Shown: in pieces, positions 42,526 to 51,316 of the stretch
Layout of the letters: each line of letters begins with the position of its first letter
Position numbering within the stretch: position 1 is the stretch's first letter
Source of the DNA: Novosphingobium sp. AP12
GTDB taxonomy: Bacteria > Pseudomonadota > Alphaproteobacteria > Sphingomonadales > Sphingomonadaceae
Length of the DNA stretch: 58,745 nucleotides
Direction: 5' to 3'
Assembly (NCBI RefSeq): GCF_000281975.1
Contig: NZ_AKKE01000024.1
Location: 1 to 58,745 of the forward strand
Notes under the pieces: generated by a model
The model's input: the letters and a program-made list of their open reading frames with translations, nothing else
The model's database searches: none
What the model was told of the DNA's origin: nothing
Program-made: the position numbers and the translations under genes

Positions 42526-43761
42526 ATGTCCGGGACCGCTTACGCCTCCGCCGTCGCCAATGTCCATGCTGCATTGCAGCGTATCGGTGAGCGGGATTCG
42601 GACGTGCGGGCGTGGCTCCATGTCGACGACGCCGGGGCGCTCGAAGCTGCGGCGGCTCAGGACCGGCTAGGTAGCGTCAATGTGCGCCTAGGTGGCGTCT
42701 GTGTCGGGGTTAAGGACGTCATTTCCGTCGCGAAAATGCCCCTGACACACAACTCGCCGCTCTACTCGGGCCACGTCCCCGCCGAGGACGCACCCTGCGT
42801 CGCGACCCTGCGCGCCGCCGGAGCGGTGATCATCGGCAAGACGGACACCACCGAATTCGCCGCCGCCGGCCGCAATGCCGCCACCGCGAATCCGCACGAC
42901 TTCTCGCGTACTCCGGGCGGTTCCTCGGCAGGTTCGGCGGCGGCCGTAGCGGACGGCCACGTACCCCTCGCACTCGCGACGCAGACCGGCGGATCGACCA
43001 TAAGGCCCGCCAGTTTCTGCGGGATTCACGGCTTCAAGCCCACCTGGGGCCTCGTCAGCCGCGAGGGGGTGAAGACTTACGCCAACAGCCTCGACACCGT
43101 AGGCTGGTATAGCCGAGACCTCGACCTGTGCGACCGCGTCTGCGAGGTCTACGGCTTCGCCGAAGCCCAGCCGCTCGGCCCCGGACCCCGGCGCATCGGC
43201 GTGTTCCGCACCCCCTGGTGGGACGAGATGACACCGGGCGGCCAGGCGGCCTTCGAGGGCGTCGCCGCCGCCATGGCAAGCGCGGGCATCGTTACTGTCG
43301 ACATCGCCGAACTCCCGGAATTCGGGCACCTCAACGACGATCACCGCGCGATCCTGTTCCGCGAAGGCGCTGCCGCTTTCCTCAGCCTCGCGCGCTCCAG
43401 GCCGGACCTGCTGCACCCCGATTTTCACCTGCGCGTCGATGCTCTGGCGGCTTATCCCGACGCCCGCCTGCGCGAAGCGCACGACCGCGCGGCGGCCGCG
43501 AGGGTCGGGTTCGAGCGGGCGATCGAGGGTCTCGACGCGGTGCTGGCGCCCAGCGCACCGGGCATCGCGCCGCTGGGCCGCTCGCCCGGAGAACCGCGCT
43601 TCAACCAGCCCTGGACCCTGCTCCACGCGCCCGTCGTCAACCTGCCCCTGGCACGCGGGGAAGGCGGCATGCCCATCGGCGTCTCGCTGGTCGCCCCGCG
43701 CTACGGCGATCGCCGCTTGCTGGCCGTGGCGCGCGAGGTTGAGGCTCGGCTGGCCGCCTGA
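42526..43761 (+). CDS. Amidase (amidase-signature family), second of three
   Basis: A 411-residue amidase-signature enzyme: Lys in VGVKDVISV, cis-Ser in TPGGSSAGSAAAV and nucleophile Ser in TQTGGSTIRPASFCG. It is shorter than the other two amidases, lacking about 50-80 residues in the variable C-terminal half. The ATG follows AAGGGA by about 11 bases. It is divergent from an MFS transporter over a 100-bp region with a shared operator motif, and ends 6 bp from the convergent LacI gene. Likely cytoplasmic amide or ureide hydrolase; substrate unknown. Confidence 0.88.
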   Translation: MSGTAYASAVANVHAALQRIGERDSDVRAWLHVDDAGALEAAAAQDRLGSVNVRLGGVCVGVKDVISVAKMPLTHNSPLYSGHVPAEDAPCVATLRAAGAVIIGKTDTTEFAAAGRNAATANPHDFSRTPGGSSAGSAAAVADGHVPLALATQTGGSTIRPASFCGIHGFKPTWGLVSREGVKTYANSLDTVGWYSRDLDLCDRVCEVYGFAEAQPLGPGPRRIGVFRTPWWDEMTPGGQAAFEGVAAAMASAGIVTVDIAELPEFGHLNDDHRAILFREGAAAFLSLARSRPDLLHPDFHLRVDALAAYPDARLREAHDRAAAARVGFERAIEGLDAVLAPSAPGIAPLGRSPGEPRFNQPWTLLHAPVVNLPLARGEGGMPIGVSLVAPRYGDRRLLAVAREVEARLAA

Positions 43762-43767
43762 CCGGAG

Positions 43768-44793
43768 CTACTTGCGCTTGCGTTTACGCGGGGCGGCGGT
43801 GGACTGGCGCACGATCAGCCGGTGCGGCAGGATGACCTCGCGCGAGGGCTGGAGGTCCTCCGGCTGGAGCAGCGAGTCCAGCATAAGCCGCATCGCCGCC
43901 TCGCCCAGTTCCACGGTTGGAATGTGCACGGTGGTGAGCGGCGGGCTTGCGAATGCGCCGAACCGCAGGTCATCGAAGCCGGCGACGGACATCTCGTCGG
44001 GCACGCTGAAACCGCGCTGCTGGAGGGCGCTAAGGGCCCCCAGGGCCATCTCGTCGTTCGCGCAGGCGACCGCGGTGAAGTCCGCGCCATCATCGATGAG
44101 GCGCACCATCGCGTCGTAGCCCGACTGCAGCGAGAAATCGCCGTTGGCCACCAGCGCCTCGTCGAATTCCAGGCGGGCGCGCAGGAGGCCCAGCTTGTAG
44201 CCGGAGAGGCGGTCCTTCGACATGAACTGGTCGAGCGGCCCGGTGATCGCCGCGATGCGCTGGTGGCCGAGTTCGGCAAGGTGGCCGACGATCAGCGCGC
44301 TCGCCTCGTGGTTGTCGGTGCGCACGCGGGGCAGGGTGATGTCGGGCGGATATTCGCAGGCCGCGACGAGGGGCGGCATCTTGCTCTTGGTCGGCGGCTT
44401 GCGGACGATGTCGGGCAGGTTCTTCTCGAGCAGGATCATGCCGTCCGCCTGCTTGCCCGCGATCATCGCGACGTATTTGTTCAGCGTGTCGATATCGCCC
44501 TCGGTGATGCCGAGGAGGACGCGCATCTTGTTGGCGCGCGCGACGTTCTCGATCCCCTCGACGAAGGCGGAGGTGAACGGGTTGTAGATGCTCGGCACCG
44601 CGACGATCACGTTGTCGCTGCGCTGCCGGCGCAGGCCGGCGGCGAGGTGGTTGGGCTCGTAGTTGAGGTCGGCGATCGCCGCCTCGATCCGCTCGATAGT
44701 GGCGGGCCGGACCAGCGAGGGCTGGCTGAGCGCGCGCGATACCGTCGCTACCGAAACGCCCGCAACCCGGGCAATGTCCTTGATGTTCGCCAT
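43768..44793 (-). CDS. LacI-family regulator of the sugar block
   Basis: A 341-residue LacI/GalR regulator: the helix-turn-helix begins at residue 3 (NIKDIARVAGVSVATVSRALSQ), followed by a hinge (YEPNHLAAGLRRQR) and a sugar-binding domain (LGHQRIAAITGPLDQ, AVACANDEMALGAL, MSVAGFDDLRFGAF), with a short basic C-terminal tail (PRKRKRK). A near-perfect palindrome, ATGTAAACGTTACAT, lies 4 bp upstream of its ATG, which indicates autoregulation. Related sites occur before the Gfo/Idh gene and before the MarR-like gene, so it probably governs the 44.9-51.1 kb sugar genes. Confidence 0.9.
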   Translation of the reverse strand: MANIKDIARVAGVSVATVSRALSQPSLVRPATIERIEAAIADLNYEPNHLAAGLRRQRSDNVIVAVPSIYNPFTSAFVEGIENVARANKMRVLLGITEGDIDTLNKYVAMIAGKQADGMILLEKNLPDIVRKPPTKSKMPPLVAACEYPPDITLPRVRTDNHEASALIVGHLAELGHQRIAAITGPLDQFMSKDRLSGYKLGLLRARLEFDEALVANGDFSLQSGYDAMVRLIDDGADFTAVACANDEMALGALSALQQRGFSVPDEMSVAGFDDLRFGAFASPPLTTVHIPTVELGEAAMRLMLDSLLQPEDLQPSREVILPHRLIVRQSTAAPRKRKRK

Positions 44794-44796
44794 GTG

Positions 44797-44811
44797 ATGT
44801 AAACGTTACAT
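44797..44811. promoter_or_regulatory. LacI operator at the LacI gene
   Basis: ATGTAAACGTTACAT is an almost perfect palindrome immediately upstream of the LacI ATG. It has the TGTAA/TTACA halves and central ACG typical of LacI/GalR sites. Confidence 0.75.
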
Positions 44812-44876
44812 TTGCGAGCGCCTCGCGGCAAGCGCCGCTGTTGCAAGGTTGGCATTTCGTTGGCGCAAGGCCGGCT

Positions 44877-46490
44877 TTATTCCGCCGCGATCACCTCCGC
44901 CGCGCGCCAGGCGAAGGCCATGGCCGGCCCATTGGTGTTGCCCGAGATGCCCGTGGGCATCGCCGAGCAGTCCGCGACGTAGAGGCCGGAGACGCCATGC
45001 ACCCGCAGTCCGGCATCGACGACGCCTTCGCCGTCAGGCCCCATGCGGCACGTGCCGGTGCCGTGGAGCCCGGTGGAGATCATCCAGTTCGCGGCCTGCT
45101 GGATTTCTTCGTCGCTCTGCACCGACGGGCCGGGGACGGTCTCCTCGCCGAGGTAGGGGGCGAGCGCGGGCTGGGCCATGACCTCGCGCACCTTGCGGAT
45201 GGCGCGCTGGATGGTCACGCGGTCTTCGGGGGCGGAGAACCACTGCGGCACCAGGCGCGGCGGAGCGGCCGGGTCGGTCGAGGCGATCTCGACGTAGCCG
45301 TGGCTTTTCGGGCGCAGGCAGAATGCGGTGGCGGTGATGCCCGGCACGGCTTCGGGAAGACCGCGCCCGGCCTCGGGCTTGTCGTCCTCGGACGCGCCCA
45401 TCGAGTAGGGGGAGATGCCGATCTGCAGGTCCGGCCAGTCGGGATCGGCTTCGATCGAGGCCATCACCGAGACTTCGGGCAGCAGCGTCGCCATCAGGCC
45501 CTTGCCGCCCAGGATGTAGCGCAGCCCGTGCATGTAGGCGCGCCAGCCCCGGAAATGGTGGTTGAGCCCACGCCGCTGCCGCAGCCGCCACGAGAGCGAC
45601 ACCATCATGTGCTCGTTCATGTGGCGCCCGACGTGGGGGTTGGCGTGGACCACCTCGATGCCGTGGTCCGCCAGCACCTCGGTGGGCCCGATGCCGGATA
45701 GCTGGAGCAGCTTGGGGGTCTGGAGCACGCCTGCCGTCAGGATGGTGCGCGGGGCGGTGAAGGCCAACTCGTGCCCGCCGATCTCGACGAGAACGCCGGT
45801 CGCCCGCGTGCCATCGAACGTGACACGGCGGACCAGCGCGCCGGTGTGGATCGTCAGGTTGGCGCGGCTGCGCGCGGTCTTGAGGAAGGCGGTGTAAGCG
45901 GTGACGCGCACACCGCGCTCGTCCACCGTCTGCTGCGTCGGTCCGGCGACCTGCGTCCCGGGCGTGTTGACGTCGGGGAGCACGGGAATGCCTGCCTCGC
46001 GCGCGGCATCGAGGATGGCGCCGGTCATCACCGCGTCGCCCTGCGGCACGTTGGTCACCTGAAGCGGTCCGCCATGGCCGCGCTGGGGGTAGCCCATGCC
46101 GCGATAGTCCTCGAGTTCACGGTAGCAGCGTTCGATCTCGGCCCAGTGCCAGCCCTTGTTGCCCTGCGCTTCCCACGCGTCGAAGTCGCGCGGCTGGCCC
46201 CGGAAGTACCAGGTGCCGTTGACCGCGCTCGATCCGCCCAGGCCCTTGCCGTAGTACCAGGTCTCGCCGGCGGGGCGTGTCCCCTGCTGCTCGGCCGGGA
46301 AGGGCCAGTACCACGTCGGCTTGGTCCAGATCTTGATCATGCCGCGCGGCATGCGGACCATCAGTTCCTCGTTGCGGCCGCCCGCTTCGAGCAGGAGCAC
46401 CTGCTTGGAGCCGTCCGCGCTCAGCCGGTCGGCGAGGACGCAGCCGGCGGAACCGGCGCCGACGATGATGTAGTCGAACTGGGTGCGCAT
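44877..46490 (-). CDS. GMC-family FAD oxidoreductase (choline/alcohol or glycoside dehydrogenase type)
   Basis: A 537-residue glucose-methanol-choline oxidoreductase: GAGSAGCVLADRLS near the start, YGKGLGGSSAVNG, the TAGVLQTPKLLQLSGIG signature, and the C-terminal catalytic His in STGLHGTGTCRMG with a second His/Asn region in PTGISGNTNGPAMAFAWR. No signal peptide is visible. These enzymes oxidise alcohol groups; with a GPH-type sugar symporter, TIM-barrel isomerase-like proteins and a Gfo/Idh dehydrogenase around it, a sugar or glycoside hydroxyl is the likely target. It is the last gene of a three-gene minus-strand operon, starting 1 bp after the symporter stop. Confidence 0.9.
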   Translation of the reverse strand: MRTQFDYIIVGAGSAGCVLADRLSADGSKQVLLLEAGGRNEELMVRMPRGMIKIWTKPTWYWPFPAEQQGTRPAGETWYYGKGLGGSSAVNGTWYFRGQPRDFDAWEAQGNKGWHWAEIERCYRELEDYRGMGYPQRGHGGPLQVTNVPQGDAVMTGAILDAAREAGIPVLPDVNTPGTQVAGPTQQTVDERGVRVTAYTAFLKTARSRANLTIHTGALVRRVTFDGTRATGVLVEIGGHELAFTAPRTILTAGVLQTPKLLQLSGIGPTEVLADHGIEVVHANPHVGRHMNEHMMVSLSWRLRQRRGLNHHFRGWRAYMHGLRYILGGKGLMATLLPEVSVMASIEADPDWPDLQIGISPYSMGASEDDKPEAGRGLPEAVPGITATAFCLRPKSHGYVEIASTDPAAPPRLVPQWFSAPEDRVTIQRAIRKVREVMAQPALAPYLGEETVPGPSVQSDEEIQQAANWMISTGLHGTGTCRMGPDGEGVVDAGLRVHGVSGLYVADCSAMPTGISGNTNGPAMAFAWRAAEVIAAE

Positions 46491-46491
46491 C

Positions 46492-47820
46492 CTAGGTCTC
46501 GATCTCGCGGGAATGGTAAGCTGGCTGGAAACGGAACAGCAGCAAGGCGATGCCCATCGCGGCGTAGCTCGCGGCAGGGAGCCATACGTGGCCCGCCATG
46601 ACGGCGGTGACGACGGCGGGCGTGGCGGCGGCCTTGGCGTCGTAGGCGGCGAGGCTCAGGAACCAGGCCCCCGCAGCGCCGCCCACGCTCATGCCCAGCT
46701 TCACGCCGAAGCTGGAGGCGGCGAACAGGAAGCCCTGCGCCCGGTAGCCCGAGCGCCATGCGCCGTAGTCCACTGCGTCCGCCATCAGCGAGAACAGCAG
46801 GCCCCCGATCAGGCCCTGTCCCATGTAGGCGACGACATTGGTGGCGATCAGCCAGGCATGGTCGTTCGACAGCGGCATGATCGCGGTGAAAATCGCGGCG
46901 ATGGCGGCGCCGATCGCGCCGGTCGTGCGCTTGCCGATGGCGTTCGCGCAAATGCCCGCAAAGCCGGTGCCGACCAGCACGGCCAGCATCGTCAGCATCA
47001 GCGTGGAGGTGAACTCGGCGTCTCCCAGCACCTGACCCGCGAAGTAGACGAAGGACTGGATGTGGCCGGTGAAGCCGATCCAGAAGAAGAAGTTGACCAG
47101 CATCGTCGCGATCCAAGGCCAGTTGCCCCGGGTGGCCTTGAGCGACTGCGCGGTGGTCAGTTTCGCTACACTGGCGTCCACCTCCACACGTTCGCGCGTG
47201 TTGGCGAAAGCGTTCAGCATGCAGACCAGCGTGATGACGCCGGTGATCGCGGCGAGCACGAGGAAGCCGTGCGCCTCGTCGCCATTGCTGAACGCCTTGA
47301 TGAGCGGCAGCGCGGCGTAGCCGATGCCCACCGTCGCGGACGAGCCGATCACTTCGCGCAGGGCGTTGACGGTGTTGCGCTGGCGCGGGTCGCGGGTGAG
47401 CGTGGGCAGCATCGAGTTCAGCGGCAGGCTGACCGCCGAATAGAGGATGCCCATCAGCGTATAGCTGCCGAAGATGAAGGCGATCTTCGCCCAGCCGTCC
47501 AGCGGCGGCGCCCAGAACACGATCGCTCCGCAGAGCGCGAAAGGCAGTGCCAGCCAGAGCAGGAACGGGCGGTGCTTGCCCCAGCGCGTGTCGGTCCGGT
47601 CGATCAGCAGGCCCATCATCGGGTCGAACACCGCATCGACGCAGCGGGCGATCAGGAACAGCGACGCGACGGTGCCCGCGCTGACGCCGTAGATATCGGT
47701 GTAGAAGTACAGCAGGTAGGCATTGGTCATGCCGAACGGCAGGTTGATGCCGAAGTTGCCCAGCGCGTAGCTGAGCTTCTCCCGCCAGCTAAGCAGGCCG
47801 CCGTTCGCTCCGCCGCTCAT
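46492..47820 (-). CDS. GPH-family MFS sugar:cation symporter
   Basis: A 442-residue inner-membrane protein with about 12 helices. The start KLSYALGNFGINLPFGMTNA and the loop DPMMGLLIDRTDTRWGKHRP (helix 2-3) are the hallmark of the glycoside-pentoside-hexuronide symporters, which include MelB and the sulfoquinovose transporters YihO/YihP. ATG 47820 overlaps the stop of the upstream isomerase gene (ATGA); the frame before it is unsupported. It would import the glycoside handled by the neighbouring GMC, isomerase and dehydrogenase proteins. Sulfoquinovose is a less likely alternative, since that operon lies 30 kb away and lacks a transporter. Confidence 0.9.
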   Translation of the reverse strand: MSGGANGGLLSWREKLSYALGNFGINLPFGMTNAYLLYFYTDIYGVSAGTVASLFLIARCVDAVFDPMMGLLIDRTDTRWGKHRPFLLWLALPFALCGAIVFWAPPLDGWAKIAFIFGSYTLMGILYSAVSLPLNSMLPTLTRDPRQRNTVNALREVIGSSATVGIGYAALPLIKAFSNGDEAHGFLVLAAITGVITLVCMLNAFANTRERVEVDASVAKLTTAQSLKATRGNWPWIATMLVNFFFWIGFTGHIQSFVYFAGQVLGDAEFTSTLMLTMLAVLVGTGFAGICANAIGKRTTGAIGAAIAAIFTAIMPLSNDHAWLIATNVVAYMGQGLIGGLLFSLMADAVDYGAWRSGYRAQGFLFAASSFGVKLGMSVGGAAGAWFLSLAAYDAKAAATPAVVTAVMAGHVWLPAASYAAMGIALLLFRFQPAYHSREIET

Positions 47821-48761
47821 GCAGGGACGCCGATGCGGGCCAGAACGTCGCGGGCGAAGGCGAGCGACTTGCGAGTTTCGGTGAGCGGATCGGGCACGGC
47901 GTCGATTTCCAGGATGGCCCACTTCTGCGTGGTCTTTGAGGCTATCACCGAGGCCCAGGCGTCGAAGTCCACCTGGCCGTCGCCGAGGGCGCAGAAGTAG
48001 GCACGATGCGCGTGATGAATGCTCTCGTCGATGGGTATCTGGATCGGCATCGGACCTGTCGCGTCCTTCCAGTGGGCGATGACCACACGCTCGGCATGGC
48101 GCGCCGCGATCGCGGCCGGGTCGCCGCCCGAGAGCAGGATATGCGCGCTGTCGGGGCAGAAGCCGACGTAGACCGGATCGGTCAGCAACAGCAGCAGATC
48201 GATGTCGCGCGGCTGGCAGAACGTCGAGTGCGCCTCGGTGTGGAGCGCGAGGCGCACGCCGTGGCGCAGTGTGACGGCGCCAAGGCGGTTGGCGAAGTCG
48301 GCGGCCTGCTTGGTGAAGTCGAGGTCGACGAAGACCGGCGGCTCGGCGTCCCAGCTGGTGCGCATGGGCAGGCCGATGACCATGACCTCGGCGCCCCATC
48401 CGGCGAGGGCGCGGGCATATTCCTCGCCCTTGGCGAGCCAGCGTGCCTCGGTTTCCGGCTCGCCCACGCCGCCTTCGATGGCGATATCCGCGAAGAAGCC
48501 GCTGGCGATGGCCAGGCCGCGCCGCTCAAGTTCGGCCCCGGCCGCCTCGTGCGAGCCGTAAGCGGCGATCAGGCCGCCGGCGCCGAAGGGATCGAAGGTC
48601 AGTTCGACGCCTGTGACGCCGCTCTGTTCCAGCGTGTCCAGCATCCGGTCCCAGAAGGCGCGCGGCTCGGCGTTGCCATAGTCGACGACCTCCTGCTCAT
48701 TCGCCATCCCCCAGAAACCGGGGTGGAAGAATGTGATGAGATCGACACCGAACGACAGCAT
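47817..48761 (-). CDS. Sugar phosphate isomerase/epimerase-like TIM-barrel protein (first)
   Basis: A 314-residue AP-endonuclease-2/xylose-isomerase-like TIM barrel. Metal-binding positions are seen at LTFDPFG, LALHTEAHS, GFCPDSAHIL, IAHWKDA and ILEIDAVPD. Despite the family name, many members act on non-phosphorylated sugars, for example as epimerases or as 3-keto-glycoside lyases. ATG 48761 has AGGAAA upstream; the open frame continues further but crosses an AT-rich promoter region. It is the first gene of the minus-strand operon, with the symporter and GMC genes after it, and is divergent from the Gfo/Idh gene. Confidence 0.85.
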   Translation of the reverse strand: MLSFGVDLITFFHPGFWGMANEQEVVDYGNAEPRAFWDRMLDTLEQSGVTGVELTFDPFGAGGLIAAYGSHEAAGAELERRGLAIASGFFADIAIEGGVGEPETEARWLAKGEEYARALAGWGAEVMVIGLPMRTSWDAEPPVFVDLDFTKQAADFANRLGAVTLRHGVRLALHTEAHSTFCQPRDIDLLLLLTDPVYVGFCPDSAHILLSGGDPAAIAARHAERVVIAHWKDATGPMPIQIPIDESIHHAHRAYFCALGDGQVDFDAWASVIASKTTQKWAILEIDAVPDPLTETRKSLAFARDVLARIGVPA

Positions 48762-48813
48762 TTGATGAATTTCCTGCTTGGAGACGGGGTCGGTTGTGAC
48801 CGTAGACCGCCAA

Positions 48814-48827
48814 TGTAAACCTTTTCT
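48814..48827. promoter_or_regulatory. LacI half-site upstream of the isomerase operon
   Basis: TGTAAACCTTTTCT has one good half (TGTAAAC) of the LacI-type operator and a degenerate second half. It is located about 50-65 bp before the isomerase ATG on the minus strand. Confidence 0.3.
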
Positions 48828-48915
48828 TTTTGAAAAAAGCCTCAATCGTCGCACCTTGTCAAGGTGCCTTGGGTGCAGGCTTGCGCAAGTCACGGGATTG
48901 CGGGTAAAGATTGGG

Positions 48916-48929
48916 TGGTATCGTTTTCA
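48916..48929. promoter_or_regulatory. LacI operator upstream of the Gfo/Idh operon
   Basis: TGGTATCGTTTTCA differs from the complement of the site at 51303-51316 (TGGTATCGTTTACA) by a single base. It lies about 27 bp before the Gfo/Idh/MocA ATG. Confidence 0.6.
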
Positions 48930-48956
48930 TAAGCAACGCACGAGAGGAAGGAAGCC

Positions 48957-50075
48957 ATGGCAGACCGTATCCGCATGGGCCTCGTTGGCGGGGGGGCGGG
49001 CTCGTTCATCGGCCCCGTCCACCGAATCGCCGCCGAGCTGGACGGCGAGATCGCGCTTGTCGCAGGCGCTTTCAGCCGCGACGCGGGGCGCAGTGCCGAA
49101 GCGGGCCGCAGCTACGGGATCGACCCGGCCCGCGCTTATCCTTCGATCGAGGTCATGCTGGAGGCCGAGGCCCTGCGCGCGGACGGCATCCAGTTCGTCA
49201 CCATCGCCACGCCCAACTTCCACCACCTCCCCGCCGCCCGCGCCGCCATCGCGGCCGGCATCGCGGTGATGAGCGACAAGCCGATGACTGCCACTCTCGC
49301 CGAAGCGCGGGAACTGGCCGCCGCGCTCGAAGCGAACCCGGTGCCCTACGGCCTGACCTACACGTACTCCGGCTACCCGTTGGTGCGTGAAATGCGCGAG
49401 CGGATCGCCGCCGGAACGATCGGCGCGGTCCGCAAGGTCGTGGTCGAATACAACCAGGGCTGGCTCGCCGGAGCAGGCGAGGGCAAGCAGGCCGAATGGC
49501 GGCTCGACCCCGCCCGCTCGGGTGAGGGCGGCTGCATCGCCGACATTGGCGTGCACGCCTTCCACCTTGCCGAGTTCGTCACCGGCCTGCGCGTCAGCCG
49601 CATCAACGCGGATCTGGGCACCGTCGTCCCGGGCCGCGCTCTCGACGACGACTGCCAGATGTTCCTGCGCTTCCAAGGTGGGGCCAGGGGCTTGTTAACG
49701 GCGTCCCAGGTCATGACCGGGGAGGGCAACGACCTCGCGATTCGCATCTATGGCGAGACCGGCGGACTGCGCTGGAGCCAGGAAAACCCGAACCGCCTCG
49801 AATGGCTGCGCGGCGATGGCGGCATGGAAGTCATTCGCGCCGGCGATCCGGGCCTTTCGAGTGTAGCCATGCGCGGCACCCGGCTCCCCGGCGGCCATCC
49901 CGAGGGCCTGCTCGAGGCGCTCGCCAACCTCTACCGCGATTTCGCAGGCGATCTGCGCGGTGAGGACGGCTCGCTGGTGCCCGGTATCGAGGACGGCCTG
50001 CGCGGCATGGCGCTTGTCGCCACCGCCGTCGCCGCCAGCCGGAGCGAGAGCGGCTGGGTCGATTTTACGTTATAA
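48957..50075 (+). CDS. Gfo/Idh/MocA-family oxidoreductase
   Basis: A 372-residue NAD(P)-dependent sugar dehydrogenase-like protein. The Rossmann motif is GLVGGGAGSFIGPVHR (8-23), the nucleotide/substrate Lys is in VMSDKPMTA (an EKP-type motif), and the Asp/His of the active site are in GCIADIGVHAFHLAEFVTG. Members oxidise or reduce sugars, inositols or 3-keto-sugars. The ATG follows GAGAGGAAGGAAG. Seventeen bp separate it from the next TIM-barrel gene, forming a two-gene operon that ends at the large palindrome at 51174. Likely partner of the GMC enzyme and isomerases in remodelling an imported sugar. Confidence 0.9.
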   Translation: MADRIRMGLVGGGAGSFIGPVHRIAAELDGEIALVAGAFSRDAGRSAEAGRSYGIDPARAYPSIEVMLEAEALRADGIQFVTIATPNFHHLPAARAAIAAGIAVMSDKPMTATLAEARELAAALEANPVPYGLTYTYSGYPLVREMRERIAAGTIGAVRKVVVEYNQGWLAGAGEGKQAEWRLDPARSGEGGCIADIGVHAFHLAEFVTGLRVSRINADLGTVVPGRALDDDCQMFLRFQGGARGLLTASQVMTGEGNDLAIRIYGETGGLRWSQENPNRLEWLRGDGGMEVIRAGDPGLSSVAMRGTRLPGGHPEGLLEALANLYRDFAGDLRGEDGSLVPGIEDGLRGMALVATAVAASRSESGWVDFTL

Positions 50076-50092
50076 GAGAAAGGGTTGTGCAG

Positions 50093-51148
50093 ATGAAGAC
50101 GATCAAGGGTCCGGGCATCTTCCTTGCCCAGTTCGTGGGCGATGAAGCGCCCTTCAATTCGCTGGACTCGATTGCCGGCTGGGTTTCCGGCCTCGGTTAC
50201 AAGGGCGTGCAGATCCCCAGCTGGGACAAGCGCCTGTTCGATCTGGAGACAGCCGCCGAAAGCCAGAATTACTGCGAGGAAGTGCTGGGTACGCTGGCGC
50301 GGCACGGTCTTTCGCTGACTGAACTTTCGACGCATCTGCAGGGTCAGCTCGTGGCCGTGCACCCCGCCTACGACGCCGCCTTCGACGCCTTCGCGCCCGC
50401 CGAAGTCCACGGCAACCCGGCGGCGCGCCAGCAGTGGTCTGTGGGGCAGCTGGAACTCGCGGCGCGCGCCAGCGCCCGGCTGGGGCTGACCACTCACGCC
50501 ACCTTTTCCGGCGCGCTGGCATGGCCCTATTTCTATGCCTGGCCGCAGCGCCCGGCGCAGCTGGTGGAGGAAGCCTTCGCCGAACTCGCGCGCCGCTGGC
50601 AGCCGATCCTCGACCATTTCGACGAAGCTGGCGTCGATGTCGGTTTTGAACTGCACCCCGGCGAAGACCTTCACGACGGCGTTACTTTCGAACGCTTCCT
50701 GGCGGCGACGGGGAACCACGCGCGCGCCAATATTCTCTACGATCCCAGCCACTTCGTGCTACAGCATCTCGACTACCTGGGCTTTCTCGACATCTATCAT
50801 GAGCGGGTGAAGTGCTTCCACGTCAAGGACGCCGAATTCCGCATTTCGCCGCGCGCGGGCGTGTACGGGGGCTATCTCGGCTGGGCTGAGCGGCCGGGCC
50901 GGTTCCGTTCGCTCGGCGATGGGCAGGTGGATTTCACCGGCATCTTCTCGAAGATGGCGCAATACGATTTCGCGGGCTGGGCGGTGCTGGAATGGGAGTG
51001 CGCGCTCAAGCATCCGGAACAGGGCGCGGCTGAAGGCGCGCCGTTCATCGACCAGCACATCATCCGCGTAACCGAACATGCCTTCGACGATTTCGCTGGC
51101 GACGATGACGGGGCCCTGCCCGACTTCCGGAGCATGGGCATCGCCTGA
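50093..51148 (+). CDS. Sugar phosphate isomerase/epimerase-like TIM-barrel protein (second)
   Basis: A 351-residue xylose-isomerase-like TIM barrel with metal-site segments FELHPGEDLHD, YDPSHFVLQ, CFHVKDAEF and AVLEWECALK. It is larger than the first isomerase-like protein and differs in sequence, so it is not a recent duplicate. I chose ATG 50093, eight bases after AGAAAGGG; a GTG at 50087 is too close to that site. Cotranscribed with the Gfo/Idh gene. Similar pairs occur in 3-keto-glycoside and inositol-type pathways, but the reaction here is unknown. Confidence 0.87.
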   Translation: MKTIKGPGIFLAQFVGDEAPFNSLDSIAGWVSGLGYKGVQIPSWDKRLFDLETAAESQNYCEEVLGTLARHGLSLTELSTHLQGQLVAVHPAYDAAFDAFAPAEVHGNPAARQQWSVGQLELAARASARLGLTTHATFSGALAWPYFYAWPQRPAQLVEEAFAELARRWQPILDHFDEAGVDVGFELHPGEDLHDGVTFERFLAATGNHARANILYDPSHFVLQHLDYLGFLDIYHERVKCFHVKDAEFRISPRAGVYGGYLGWAERPGRFRSLGDGQVDFTGIFSKMAQYDFAGWAVLEWECALKHPEQGAAEGAPFIDQHIIRVTEHAFDDFAGDDDGALPDFRSMGIA

Positions 51149-51173
51149 CCTTAGCCGGCGGTAAAAATTGAAA

Positions 51174-51199
51174 CCCCGGGAGTTTCGAAACTCCCGGGG
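51174..51199 (+). terminator. 26-bp perfect palindrome after the Gfo/Idh operon
   Basis: The sequence from 51174 to 51199 is its own complement, with arms CCCCGGGAGTTT and AAACTCCCGGGG and centre CG. It folds into a hairpin with a TTCG-type loop, 25 bp after the isomerase stop. It lacks a strong T-run, but the stem is very stable. Confidence 0.7.
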
Positions 51200-51302
51200 C
51201 TCGTCCTTCTGCGTTGCGACCCGAGAAGGGCTCAGCGCCGTAGCGGCTGGCAAATCGGTGCTTGGTTCCGCATCGAAGCGACGCCATTTACGGCACATTA
51301 GA

Positions 51303-51316
51303 TGTAAACGATACCA
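51303..51316. promoter_or_regulatory. LacI operator upstream of the MarR-like gene
   Basis: TGTAAACGATACCA combines the TGTAAACG half of the 44797 site with the complement of the TGGTATCG half of the 48916 site. It lies 180 bp before the MarR-like ATG. Confidence 0.55.

Noticed and set aside
46492..47820. Assigning the GPH symporter as the sulfoquinovose importer
   Set aside because: It is locked by overlaps into the isomerase/GMC operon 30 kb from the sulfoquinovose genes; kept only as something to test.
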